A DNA stretch of 9,495 nucleotides from an uncultured Pseudomonadota bacterium (GTDB lineage: Bacteria; SAR324; NAC60-12): assembly GCA_913052275.1 (NCBI GenBank), contig CAJXDX010000061.1:1-9495 (forward strand), written 5' to 3'. This document shows, piece by piece, positions 1 through 6,986 of this stretch. The position numbers were made by a program, and so were the translations under genes. Under the pieces are notes generated by a model. The model did not search any database and was not told the DNA's origin. It worked only from the letters and a program-made list of their open reading frames with translations. Each line of letters begins with the position of its first letter. Positions within the stretch are counted from its first letter, which is position 1.

Positions 1-638
1 GGGGACTTGCTCTATATGATATACTTTTCCTGGATCAGTATAAAGCAGGAGATTCAGTGGAGTTAAGTGTAATTCGGAAAAGAAAACCTGTGATCTTACA
101 CACAAAGGTAACAACATATGGAAATGACGGACACCTGGTGCCATTGAAAAGAGTCGGTTATTCACCAAGATATATTATACAGGGAGGTTTTTTATTTCAG
201 GAATTGACGATTGATTACCTGTCAATTTGGGGTAAAAACTGGAGAACAAGGGCCCCTCTGCGGCTGCGTTTATTTTTAGAGCAAAATAAAACCGTGATGA
301 TACCAGGCAAAAACAATTCCGAAAAAAAATCGGTTTTAAATAAAAAAAATCCCAAACATCAGTCTCGCGTTGTTCTGGTCACACAAGTTATTCCTGATGC
401 AATTAATATTGGATACCAAAATCTTTCTAATGCTGTTGTACTTAAAATCAATGATCAGTCTATACACAGTTTGATAGATGTTTCAGAGGCATTCTTAAAG
501 CCAAAAAACGAGTCCCATCGAATAGATTTTCTACCAGGTTCAGAACGTATGAGTGTGGTTTTGCCTGAAGAAAAACTCGAAGAATCAAATCAGCGCATTA
601 AAAACAATTATCGTATTCCAAAAATGTTTTCTCTTTAA
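1..638 (+). CDS. Deg/HtrA-family serine protease, C-terminal PDZ region (5' end outside window)
   Basis: The reading frame (codons from base 3) is open to the left edge, so the gene starts upstream. The GTG at 57 is an internal valine, not a start: the residues before it (GLALYDILFLDQYKAGDSV) read as the end of a PDZ domain of the form 'L..L..Y..GD.V.L.V.R'. Next comes a linker with YIIQGGFLFQELTIDYL, WG..W and AP.RL, then RVVLVTQVIPDAINIGYQNL..AVV.KIN, which reads as a second PDZ-like domain, and a tail containing NNYRIP. This order matches the C-terminal half of the Deg subfamily of S1C proteases that carries an extra PDZ-like module, as in plant Deg proteins and many bacterial relatives. 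The protease domain with its His-Asp-Ser triad would lie upstream and cannot be checked, so activity is inferred. Such proteins usually act in the periplasm or at the membrane in protein quality control. The stop lies 26 bp before the next gene. Confidence 0.75.
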   Translation, partial: GLALYDILFLDQYKAGDSVELSVIRKRKPVILHTKVTTYGNDGHLVPLKRVGYSPRYIIQGGFLFQELTIDYLSIWGKNWRTRAPLRLRLFLEQNKTVMIPGKNNSEKKSVLNKKNPKHQSRVVLVTQVIPDAINIGYQNLSNAVVLKINDQSIHSLIDVSEAFLKPKNESHRIDFLPGSERMSVVLPEEKLEESNQRIKNNYRIPKMFSL

Positions 639-664
639 ATCACTCATAAGAAATAATTCAAGTT

Positions 665-1759
665 TTGTCTACAAAATCTCACCAAAGCCACGCAGGTTAC
701 GGGAAAATATTTTCAAAGAATCATACAGATCTTAAATCATATCTAAACGCAGTCGGTGAATGGATTGAGAAAGAAACAATAAGACATATTCCCGAAGGTG
801 AGCCAAAAGAATATCTTTATGATTTAATGAGGGATTATCCTCAACGCGGAGGAAAAAGATTTCGTCCTGCTCTTGTATTACTCAGTTGTGAATTATTTGG
901 TGGAGATCCTCATGACGCTATGATTTCCGCCATCGCCTTTGAGTTATTTCATAATTTTGCATTAATTCATGACGACATAGAAGATAAGTCCTTACTTAGA
1001 CGCGGGGAGCCTACATTACATCGCAAGTACGGAACAGCCTTGGCTATCAATTCCGGAGACGCCTTGCATTGCCTGTTGCATGAGATCCTGCTTGATAACT
1101 ATCCAAGATTGGGCAGTAAGCTGGCTTTACGAATTCACAAACATATGAACATATTGATGCAGTATACTTTCGAAGGTCAGGCTCTTGACATTGGCTGGAT
1201 AGCAGATAACAAATTTCCGAACCGAGATGAGTATCGTAATATGATCAGCAAAAAAACAGGCTGGTACTCAGGCAAAGGCCCCTGCCAGTGTGGAGCTTTG
1301 ATAGCGGGAGCTTCCGAAACTGAGTTGGATACAATTGGCAGTTTTGGTGAAGCTATAGGAATTGGTTTTCAGGTACGTGATGATTTGCTGAATTTAATTG
1401 AAGAAAGCGAGAATGAAGCTCCCAGAGCAGGTTCTGGTGGTTATGGTAAAGAACGCGGAGGAGACATCGCAGAAGGGAAGCGCACATTAATTACAATTGA
1501 ATTACTGGAAAGGCTTTCAGAGCAAGATTCCGTCAGGGCACGTGATATACTGCTTCAGTCTCGTGAAACAGTTTCAAATACTGATATAGACTGGTTTATT
1601 GCTCAAGCTGAAAGTACTGGTGCCCTTGATGCTGTTTCAAAGTACTGTTATGAACATGTCGAATTTGCTTCCTCAGCTTTAAAAAAACTGCCCGATAATC
1701 ATGCAAGTAAACTTTTGTCAGAGATTGTAAACTATTTAACTTTAGATCGAAAAGCTTAA
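665..1759 (+). CDS. Polyprenyl (probably geranylgeranyl) diphosphate synthase, TTG start
   Basis: This is a trans-isoprenyl diphosphate synthase of 364 aa, a soluble enzyme that condenses isopentenyl diphosphate with allylic diphosphates. Visible motifs in order are GGKRFRP (62-68, substrate diphosphate binding), the first Asp-rich motif DDIED (103-107) followed by LLRRG, EGQ (170-172), KKTG (196-199), the second Asp-rich motif FQVRDDLLN (235-243) and GGDIAEGKRTL (265-275). The first motif has no two-residue insertion and has Phe five residues before it (F98), the pattern of archaeal-type short-chain GGPP synthases. C20 is therefore my best guess for the product, by inference. The second motif ends in Asn instead of the common Asp, as in several GGPP synthases. 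An in-frame stop at 647 leaves TTG 665 as the first usual start codon, with only weak purine-rich sequence ahead of it. Met55 would remove the first helix and is unlikely. The product could feed quinone, carotenoid or undecaprenyl-type lipid synthesis; the context does not decide which. Confidence 0.92.
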   Translation: MSTKSHQSHAGYGKIFSKNHTDLKSYLNAVGEWIEKETIRHIPEGEPKEYLYDLMRDYPQRGGKRFRPALVLLSCELFGGDPHDAMISAIAFELFHNFALIHDDIEDKSLLRRGEPTLHRKYGTALAINSGDALHCLLHEILLDNYPRLGSKLALRIHKHMNILMQYTFEGQALDIGWIADNKFPNRDEYRNMISKKTGWYSGKGPCQCGALIAGASETELDTIGSFGEAIGIGFQVRDDLLNLIEESENEAPRAGSGGYGKERGGDIAEGKRTLITIELLERLSEQDSVRARDILLQSRETVSNTDIDWFIAQAESTGALDAVSKYCYEHVEFASSALKKLPDNHASKLLSEIVNYLTLDRKA

Positions 1760-1857
1760 ATTGTACTTAAAAAATGAATCGACAACCAGAAAACATGATG
1801 TTAAAATGCAGTGTTTACTATCTGAAAAAAATTATAGTTTTCATCAATTAAATTTCA
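1760..1857. other. Gap between isoprenoid synthase and rimP; no clear promoter or terminator
   Basis: These 98 bp are very AT-rich. No GC-rich hairpin with a T-tract is visible, so transcription from the isoprenoid gene may continue into rimP. TATAGT at 1833-1838 resembles a -10 box, but no -35 box sits 16-18 bp upstream, and a start from it would leave a leader of only about a dozen bases. No tRNA is present, unlike the metY gene that precedes rimP in enterobacteria. Confidence 0.4.
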
Positions 1858-2325
1858 ATGGTACAGGATGAACAAAGGATTATTAATCTTTTATCTGAAC
1901 CGCTCAAAATTGCAGGATTTGATCTGATTGAGGTCAAGGTCAGTACGCAGAATGCCAAGAAAACAATACAACTTTATATCGACAGTCCAAACGGCATTCG
2001 AATAGATGATTGTGTAACTGTTAATCAAATTACTAAGAATATTTTTGGAAAAACGAATCATCAGTATAAGGATTACGTGCTGGAAGTCTCGTCACCAGGA
2101 ATATTCAGGAAATTAAAAACACCTGATCATTTTAAATCTTCCACTGGCAAACGTATCAAGGTACATTTAGAGAAAAAAATAGAAGGACTTATGACTGTGA
2201 CAGGTGATTTACAGAAATGTAATGAAGAAACAATTTGTATACAACCGGATACAAACAGCTCAGATATAATTATACCGTATTCACTTATATCAAGAGCTAA
2301 TCTTGAGCCATTATTAAAATTCTGA
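1858..2325 (+). CDS. rimP: Ribosome maturation factor RimP
   Basis: RimP (formerly YhbC/P15a) binds the 30S subunit during late assembly and helps mature the region near the central pseudoknot of 16S rRNA. The 155 aa length is typical. The N-terminal alpha/beta domain runs from about residue 5 to 80 and carries GFDLIEVKV (20-28), LYIDSPNGI (39-47), DDCVTVNQ (50-57) and the family signature YVLEVSSPGI.R.L (73-86). The C-terminal Sm-like beta-barrel covers about 87-155 (GKRIKVHLEKKI..G and IPYSLISRANLEP). ATG 1858 gives the expected N-terminus, but the bases before it contain no Shine-Dalgarno match, so initiation may be SD-independent. It opens the run of translation genes; nusA follows after 48 bp, the usual neighbour in bacteria. 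Confidence 0.96.
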   Translation: MVQDEQRIINLLSEPLKIAGFDLIEVKVSTQNAKKTIQLYIDSPNGIRIDDCVTVNQITKNIFGKTNHQYKDYVLEVSSPGIFRKLKTPDHFKSSTGKRIKVHLEKKIEGLMTVTGDLQKCNEETICIQPDTNSSDIIIPYSLISRANLEPLLKF

Positions 2326-2360
2326 AATTATTATTTGATTCTGAAAATTAGAACGTAAAG

Positions 2361-2367
2361 AAAAAGG
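2361..2367 (+). promoter_or_regulatory. Ribosome binding site supporting the TTG start of nusA
   Basis: The purine run AAAAAGG ends 6 bp before TTG 2374. The frame from that TTG gives the canonical NusA N-terminus with no ATG alternative nearby, so this site supports the TTG as the true start. Confidence 0.6.
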
Positions 2368-2373
2368 TACAAC

Positions 2374-3798
2374 TTGAAAGAGAATTTATACGAAATCATC
2401 ATAGACTTCTCAAAAGAGAAGGGGTTGGATCATGAAGTTGTGAAAAAACTTGTGGAACAGTCACTTATTCAGGCAGCCCAGAGAAAACTTCCCTATCAAG
2501 AAATTGAAGGTCAAATAGACGAAAAAACAGGAAAAATAAATTTGTACCATTTCAAGGAAGTAGTTGATCTGGTTGAGGACCCCAATAATGAAATTTCTGT
2601 AGAAGATGTATTTGAAATAGACCCAGAAGCAGGCATTGGTGACGAAGTTGAGTATGAAATCAGTGATCGTGAATTTCAGCGAATTGCGCATTCAACAAGA
2701 CCAATAATATTCGGTAGCTTAAAAGAAGCTGAGCGTCAAATGGTAGTTTCAACTTTCACAGAAAAAATTGGAGAAGTTTTAACCGGAACAGTTTTAAGAG
2801 TTGAACCTAACGGTCGCGTTGCCTTAAGTTTCCAAAATAAAGTTGAAGCATATCTCTTCCGCAGGGAGCAAATATACGGTGAGAACTTCACTTTTGGGGA
2901 TCACGTTAGAGTTTTGCTGCTGGATGTGAATGACAATCCGCACAAAGATTCACAACTCACAATTTCAAGAACACATCCAGGATTACTAATTAAGTTATTC
3001 GAAATGGAGGTTCCTGAAATTTACGATGGTATAGTTAAAATAGTAAGCGCATCAAGGGAGCCTGGCAGAAGGGCAAAAATATCTGTGTATTCAACTGATG
3101 AAGAAGTAGATCCGGTAGGTTCATGTGTAGGTATGCGCGGCAGCAGGGTACAAACTATAGTAAATGATTTAAATGGAGAAAAAATAGATATTGTACGCTG
3201 GAGTGAAGATATAGACGTTTATACATGTAATGCACTTTCACCTGCAGAAATAGACAGTCTTGAAATTGATGAAGATGAAAAACAAATTGATGTAGTAGTT
3301 GCTCCAAATCAACTTTCACTGGCAATCGGACACAAGGGGCAAAATGTACGCTTGGCCTCAAAATTAATTGGTTACAAAATCAATGTTGTTGCTTCAGAAG
3401 AAGAGGACCTCTCTATTGATGAACAGCTGGAAAAAGAGTTAGCAAAATCAAATAATGATGGTGATGAAGATTCAGAAAAAACAGTTGAGCACACAGAAGC
3501 CATCAAAGATGAAGAATTAGACGAAACCGCTGCAGATATTGAGCTTAAAGAGGAAGTCCAGCCAGAATCTAATGAATCAGCAGATGTATTAATAAAGGAA
3601 GAAGTTTCGGAGGACTCAGATGAAATCATCGAAAACAAAAATAAAGATGATAATCCGACAGAAGAAGTCACGGAACAAATTGAAGAAAATGCTGACTTTG
3701 AAACTAATTATATAACCGAAACTGTTGCCGATTCAAAAAAAAGTGGAACAAAAGAAAAACCTGAATTGGAAGCCGAAGTAGAACCAGATGCAACATGA
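2374..3798 (+). CDS. nusA: Transcription termination/antitermination factor NusA
   Basis: NusA binds RNA polymerase and nascent RNA and modulates pausing, intrinsic termination and antitermination. Domains in the 474 aa product are the N-terminal RNAP-binding domain (about 1-125, with the segment before FGSLKEAERQM), an S1 domain (about 131-200, with GEVLTGTVLRVEPNGRVALS), KH1 (about 215-290, with GSCVGMRGSRVQ at 249-260) and KH2 (about 300-340, with LAIGHKGQNVRLASKLIGYKI at 316-336). Both KH GxxG loops (GMRG, GHKG) are intact. From residue 341 to the end the protein is a low-complexity tail of 134 residues, about 51 of them Asp/Glu and about 12 Lys/Arg, with no recognisable E. coli-type acidic-repeat (AR) domains. 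The start is TTG, supported by an SD 6 bp upstream. It lies between rimP and infB, the classic order, but the ylxR gene often found after nusA is missing. Confidence 0.97.
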   Translation: MKENLYEIIIDFSKEKGLDHEVVKKLVEQSLIQAAQRKLPYQEIEGQIDEKTGKINLYHFKEVVDLVEDPNNEISVEDVFEIDPEAGIGDEVEYEISDREFQRIAHSTRPIIFGSLKEAERQMVVSTFTEKIGEVLTGTVLRVEPNGRVALSFQNKVEAYLFRREQIYGENFTFGDHVRVLLLDVNDNPHKDSQLTISRTHPGLLIKLFEMEVPEIYDGIVKIVSASREPGRRAKISVYSTDEEVDPVGSCVGMRGSRVQTIVNDLNGEKIDIVRWSEDIDVYTCNALSPAEIDSLEIDEDEKQIDVVVAPNQLSLAIGHKGQNVRLASKLIGYKINVVASEEEDLSIDEQLEKELAKSNNDGDEDSEKTVEHTEAIKDEELDETAADIELKEEVQPESNESADVLIKEEVSEDSDEIIENKNKDDNPTEEVTEQIEENADFETNYITETVADSKKSGTKEKPELEAEVEPDAT

Positions 3799-3849
3799 AA
3801 CAAACTATTGAACAATTATTTCAGTAATTTTGATTAAATATACAAATCC

Positions 3850-3854
3850 AGGAG
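3850..3854 (+). promoter_or_regulatory. AGGAG directly abutting the infB start codon
   Basis: AGGAG is the strongest SD-like string near infB, but it touches ATG 3855 with no spacer, where 5-9 bp is usual. AGGAGATG itself resembles the anti-SD target AGGAGGTG. The only upstream in-frame codons before a stop at 3831 are not standard starts, and the protein N-terminus fits ATG 3855. Confidence 0.5.
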
Positions 3855-6524
3855 ATGTCGGAAGTAAGAGTTTTTGAGCTGGCAAAAGAATTAAAAATGC
3901 CTGCAAAACAGCTTCTCAGTAGAATGCGTAAAGCAGGAATACCTGTTACGGGAAATTTCTCTGAGATGTCGGTTGAACAAGCTGAAATAGTTAGAAAAAT
4001 GGCAAAAAGCGCCAAAGGCATTGTTGTGCCTGAATCTGTGAAACGAACGACTATACGTCAAAAAAAACCATCTGAAAAAACAACAGAAGAGACTGATCTT
4101 CCAGAAAACAGGAAAAAAGTTAAAACTTCTAAAATAGTAACAATTTCTACCAAATCTAAATCAGATGAAGATGAAGTTGAAGAAGCACCTAAAAGGAGAG
4201 TTCGCAGGAAGAGAACAGATAGCCCGCCAAGTATAAAAGAAGCTGATTCTGAGAGTGAAATAACAAGCAAACTTGAATCAGATAAAATAGATTCAAGTTC
4301 TCATGGAGCAATAATCCCTGAAAATTCAGTAGCGAAAAAGAAAGAATTCTTAAAGAAGAGCAATGACTCAGACTCAAAATTTGAAAAATATTTTGACAAA
4401 AATATTATTGAATTCCCTCATGAAAGAACTGCCCCTCCAGATCAGACAGATGATTTATTAGATGAAAAACTTTCAGAAGAGAAGGCCCATACTGATGACT
4501 CAGTTCCAACCAGGCCTGAAAATAAATCAAAGAAGACCAAGTATGTATTTAAATACACACATACTGAAGAAAAAGAGTTTCCAGCAAAAAGAAAAAATCT
4601 TCGACGTCAAGATGCAGAGATTCGACGAAGAGGTGGAGGAGGACAAAGGGACTATTATAATATTCGTGAAAGAAGACCACGCCGCCAAAAGAAAGCCGTC
4701 CTGAAAGATCAGCTCAGTGTAAAAGTCCAGGAAAAAACACCTGAAACTGATCAGCCCAAACATGTTTTCAATCCCAGAAAGAAAAGTATCCGCATAGGTA
4801 ATCAAGTTGGAGTGGCTGAACTTGCGGGATTGATTGGTATTAAAGTTCCGGAAATATTAAAAAAATTGATGTCGTTAGGCATAATGGCAACCATCAACCA
4901 AACAATCACCGGTGAAACTGCTGAACTTATTGCCGCTGATTTTGACATCACAGTTGAGGTAGAAACTTTTGAGTTATCTGATCTTTTGAAAGAGGAAGAA
5001 CTGGATGTTTCTCAACTGGAATCACGTGCTCCAATTGTAACAATCATGGGACATGTAGACCACGGTAAGACGTCGCTGCTTGACAAAATTCGTGAGACTC
5101 GTATTGCATCAGGAGAAGCAGGCGGTATTACACAGCATATTGGTGCATATCATCTGAAAGTAGGTGGAAATAGCATCACTTTTCTCGATACACCCGGACA
5201 CGAAGCATTTACTTCAATGCGTGCCAGAGGTGCCAACATAACTGATATAGTTGTTCTGGTTGTTGCTGCAGACGATAAAGTTCAACCTCAAACAATTGAA
5301 GCAATTCAGCACGCTCGCGCAGCAGACGTGCCAATCATTGTCGCAGTTAATAAAATTGATCGTCCAGAATCCGATCCTATGAGAATCCAACAGGAACTGC
5401 TGGCTCACGAATTGATCCCGGAAGACTTGGGAGGCAGTAACATTTTCGTCAAGGTTTCTGCTAAAACAGGAGAAGGAATAGATGAGCTACTGGAAATGAT
5501 ACATTTACAGGCTGAAATTCTGGAACTTAAGTCTACTCCAAAAGGCTCTGCTCGCGGAACTATAATTGAATCACGCGTGCGTAAAGGACAGGGCCCTGTG
5601 GGTACAGTTCTAGTTCAGCGAGGAACAATCAAGATCGGTGATTATTTCGTTATGGGCAGTATTCACGGAAGAATTAGGGCTATGTTCAATGAAAGCGGTG
5701 TCCCATTGGTTGAAGCTGGACCTTCAATACCAGTTGAAATATCAGGATTAAGCAACGTGCCTGAGGTAGGAGAAATGTTTGTAGTTCTTGATGATGAAAA
5801 AAACGCCCGACTTATCGCAGAGGAACAGGAATACAAACTAAGAGCAGAAACAATTCGCGAACAGCAGAAAACAAGTCTGGACAATCTCTTCAACAAAATA
5901 GAAGAAGGAGAAGCAACAGAGCTTCGTCTTATTTTAAAAGGCGATGTACAAGGTTCAGTTGAAGCACTGAAGACATCAATAGAACAAATTGGCGATGAAC
6001 GGATTTCTACGCGTTTCCTGCTTTGTGCAGTGGGCAACGTTACAGAAACAGATATTACATTAGCATCTGCATCGGACGCAATTATTGTTGGTTTCAACGT
6101 ACAAATGGATGCAAAAGCCAGAGAAATTCGTGCAAATGAAGGAGTTGATGTAAGGCTTTACGATGTAATTTATAACGCATTGGATGACATAAAAGCCGCA
6201 ATGGAAGGCCTCCTTGAACCTGAAATTCGTGAAGAAATTGTTGGTCATTTGGAAATCCGTCAGGTATTCTCTTCCGGTAAAAATGGCATGGTAGTCGGAG
6301 GTCTTGTTACAGACGGCAAGATGTACCGGAATTGTATGATTCGTGTGCTTCGTAATGAAAAAAACATCTTTGAGGGTTCCATTATTTCTTTAAAACGTTT
6401 TAAAGACGATGTTCAGGAAGTTTTACAAAATTATGAGTGCGGTATGGTGCTGGAATTTTCTGAAATTGAAAATGGTGACATTGTAGAGGCCTATGAACAA
6501 ATTGAAGAGAGCGCAAAATTGTAA
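3855..6524 (+). CDS. infB: Translation initiation factor IF-2
   Basis: IF2 is the GTPase that delivers fMet-tRNA to the 30S initiation complex and promotes 50S joining. The 889 aa length matches full-length bacterial IF2. The first IF2_N module (about 3-53, VRVFELAKELKMPAKQLL) is followed by a long charged, probably disordered linker (about 55-310) with a basic Gly/Arg patch (RRRGGGGQRDYYNIRERRPR, about 257-276). A second IF2_N-like module spans about 313-370. The G domain follows with G1 GHVDHGKT (399-406), G3 DTPGH (445-449), G4 NKID (499-502) and G5 SAK (535-537). Domains II and III come next, and the C-terminal fMet-tRNA-binding domain has IRQVFSSGKNGMV, GSIISLKRFKDDVQEV and ECGMVLE. All G motifs are intact. 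The ATG start is fixed by the N-terminal match, although its SD has no spacer. It starts 56 bp after nusA, and rbfA follows after 9 bp, so coupling is likely. Confidence 0.99.
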   Translation: MSEVRVFELAKELKMPAKQLLSRMRKAGIPVTGNFSEMSVEQAEIVRKMAKSAKGIVVPESVKRTTIRQKKPSEKTTEETDLPENRKKVKTSKIVTISTKSKSDEDEVEEAPKRRVRRKRTDSPPSIKEADSESEITSKLESDKIDSSSHGAIIPENSVAKKKEFLKKSNDSDSKFEKYFDKNIIEFPHERTAPPDQTDDLLDEKLSEEKAHTDDSVPTRPENKSKKTKYVFKYTHTEEKEFPAKRKNLRRQDAEIRRRGGGGQRDYYNIRERRPRRQKKAVLKDQLSVKVQEKTPETDQPKHVFNPRKKSIRIGNQVGVAELAGLIGIKVPEILKKLMSLGIMATINQTITGETAELIAADFDITVEVETFELSDLLKEEELDVSQLESRAPIVTIMGHVDHGKTSLLDKIRETRIASGEAGGITQHIGAYHLKVGGNSITFLDTPGHEAFTSMRARGANITDIVVLVVAADDKVQPQTIEAIQHARAADVPIIVAVNKIDRPESDPMRIQQELLAHELIPEDLGGSNIFVKVSAKTGEGIDELLEMIHLQAEILELKSTPKGSARGTIIESRVRKGQGPVGTVLVQRGTIKIGDYFVMGSIHGRIRAMFNESGVPLVEAGPSIPVEISGLSNVPEVGEMFVVLDDEKNARLIAEEQEYKLRAETIREQQKTSLDNLFNKIEEGEATELRLILKGDVQGSVEALKTSIEQIGDERISTRFLLCAVGNVTETDITLASASDAIIVGFNVQMDAKAREIRANEGVDVRLYDVIYNALDDIKAAMEGLLEPEIREEIVGHLEIRQVFSSGKNGMVVGGLVTDGKMYRNCMIRVLRNEKNIFEGSIISLKRFKDDVQEVLQNYECGMVLEFSEIENGDIVEAYEQIEESAKL

Positions 6525-6533
6525 TAAGAAAAA

Positions 6534-6914
6534 ATGAATAAATCAGGAAAAACGAACCTCAGCTCATTGGTGCATAGACGTCTTTCAGAAGTACTGCTCT
6601 TTGAAAGCAATGACCCACGGTTTAGTAATGTCACCATAAGCCGGGTTGAAGCGTCTGCTAATCTGTCATTTGCAAAAGTTTTTGTATCTATATTTCCACC
6701 AGAAGGACACGATGAATTAATCAAATCATTAAACCATGCATCAGGATTTTTCAGCCGGCAGCTGGGTCAGGTTTTGAACACACGCAATACACCTCAGTTG
6801 ATTTTTAAATATGATTCCGGTTTTGATCACAGCGATGAAATTGAAACATTGCTGAAAGGAGTTCTTCCAGAAGACTCAGAAGGCCTGCAAAAAACCGTAA
6901 ATAGACACAAATAA
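6534..6914 (+). CDS. rbfA: 30S ribosome-binding factor RbfA
   Basis: RbfA is a small KH-like protein that binds the 30S neck near 16S rRNA helix 1 and is needed for late 30S maturation and cold adaptation. The 126 aa product shows the family pattern: DPRFSNVTISRVEAS (27-41), LSFAKVFVSIF (44-54), the interhelical AxG kink as A69-S70-G71 in NHASGFFSRQLGQVL, and the strand TPQLIFKYD (86-94). The C-terminus is short and polar. Only a weak purine run (AAGAAAAA) precedes ATG 6534, nine bp after the infB stop, so it probably depends on translational coupling to infB. It acts on the same subunit as RimP and S15 encoded in this run. Confidence 0.95.
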   Translation: MNKSGKTNLSSLVHRRLSEVLLFESNDPRFSNVTISRVEASANLSFAKVFVSIFPPEGHDELIKSLNHASGFFSRQLGQVLNTRNTPQLIFKYDSGFDHSDEIETLLKGVLPEDSEGLQKTVNRHK

Positions 6915-6944
6915 TCAGATATTCCGGTAATGCATTTACTATTT

Positions 6945-6986
6945 ATGGCTAAATCTAAAGAGTCGCTTGAGGATCATCAATATTGA
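6945..6986 (+). other. Out-of-frame ATG mini-frame overlapping the truB start
   Basis: ATG 6945 opens 13 codons (MAKSKESLEDHQY, then TGA) that run across the start of truB in another frame. The first eight residues look like the Lys-rich N-terminal extension many TruB proteins have. Dropping one T of the CTT codon at 6966-6968 would give MAKSKESLRIINIDKPKG, joined to TruB. This may be a relic of an indel, a sequence error or chance. I do not call it a gene. Confidence 0.3.

Noticed and set aside
57..638. GTG at 57 as the start of a separate 193 aa protein
   Set aside because: The frame is open to the left edge, and the 18 residues before it complete a PDZ-domain end, so this codon is internal to a larger Deg-type protein.
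553..735. Small frame bridging the protease end and the prenyl synthase start
   Set aside because: It overlaps both genes in another frame, has no SD and no recognisable protein.
1814..1838. TTTACT / TATAGT as a rimP promoter
   Set aside because: The spacer is only 13 bp, too short for a sigma-70-type promoter; kept only as a note in the gap entry.
3372..3671. Antisense Ser-rich frame opposite the nusA tail
   Set aside because: Its Ser bias is the direct result of reading GAA/GAT codons of the acidic NusA tail on the other strand; no start signal or family resemblance.
4462..4704. Alternative-frame ORF inside the infB linker
   Set aside because: It overlaps a frame with clear IF2 homology on both sides; long alternative frames are expected in AT-rich low-complexity DNA.
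5663..6097. 144 aa antisense frame opposite infB
   Set aside because: It lies fully within the conserved IF2 domain II/III coding region and its composition is that of a shadow frame.
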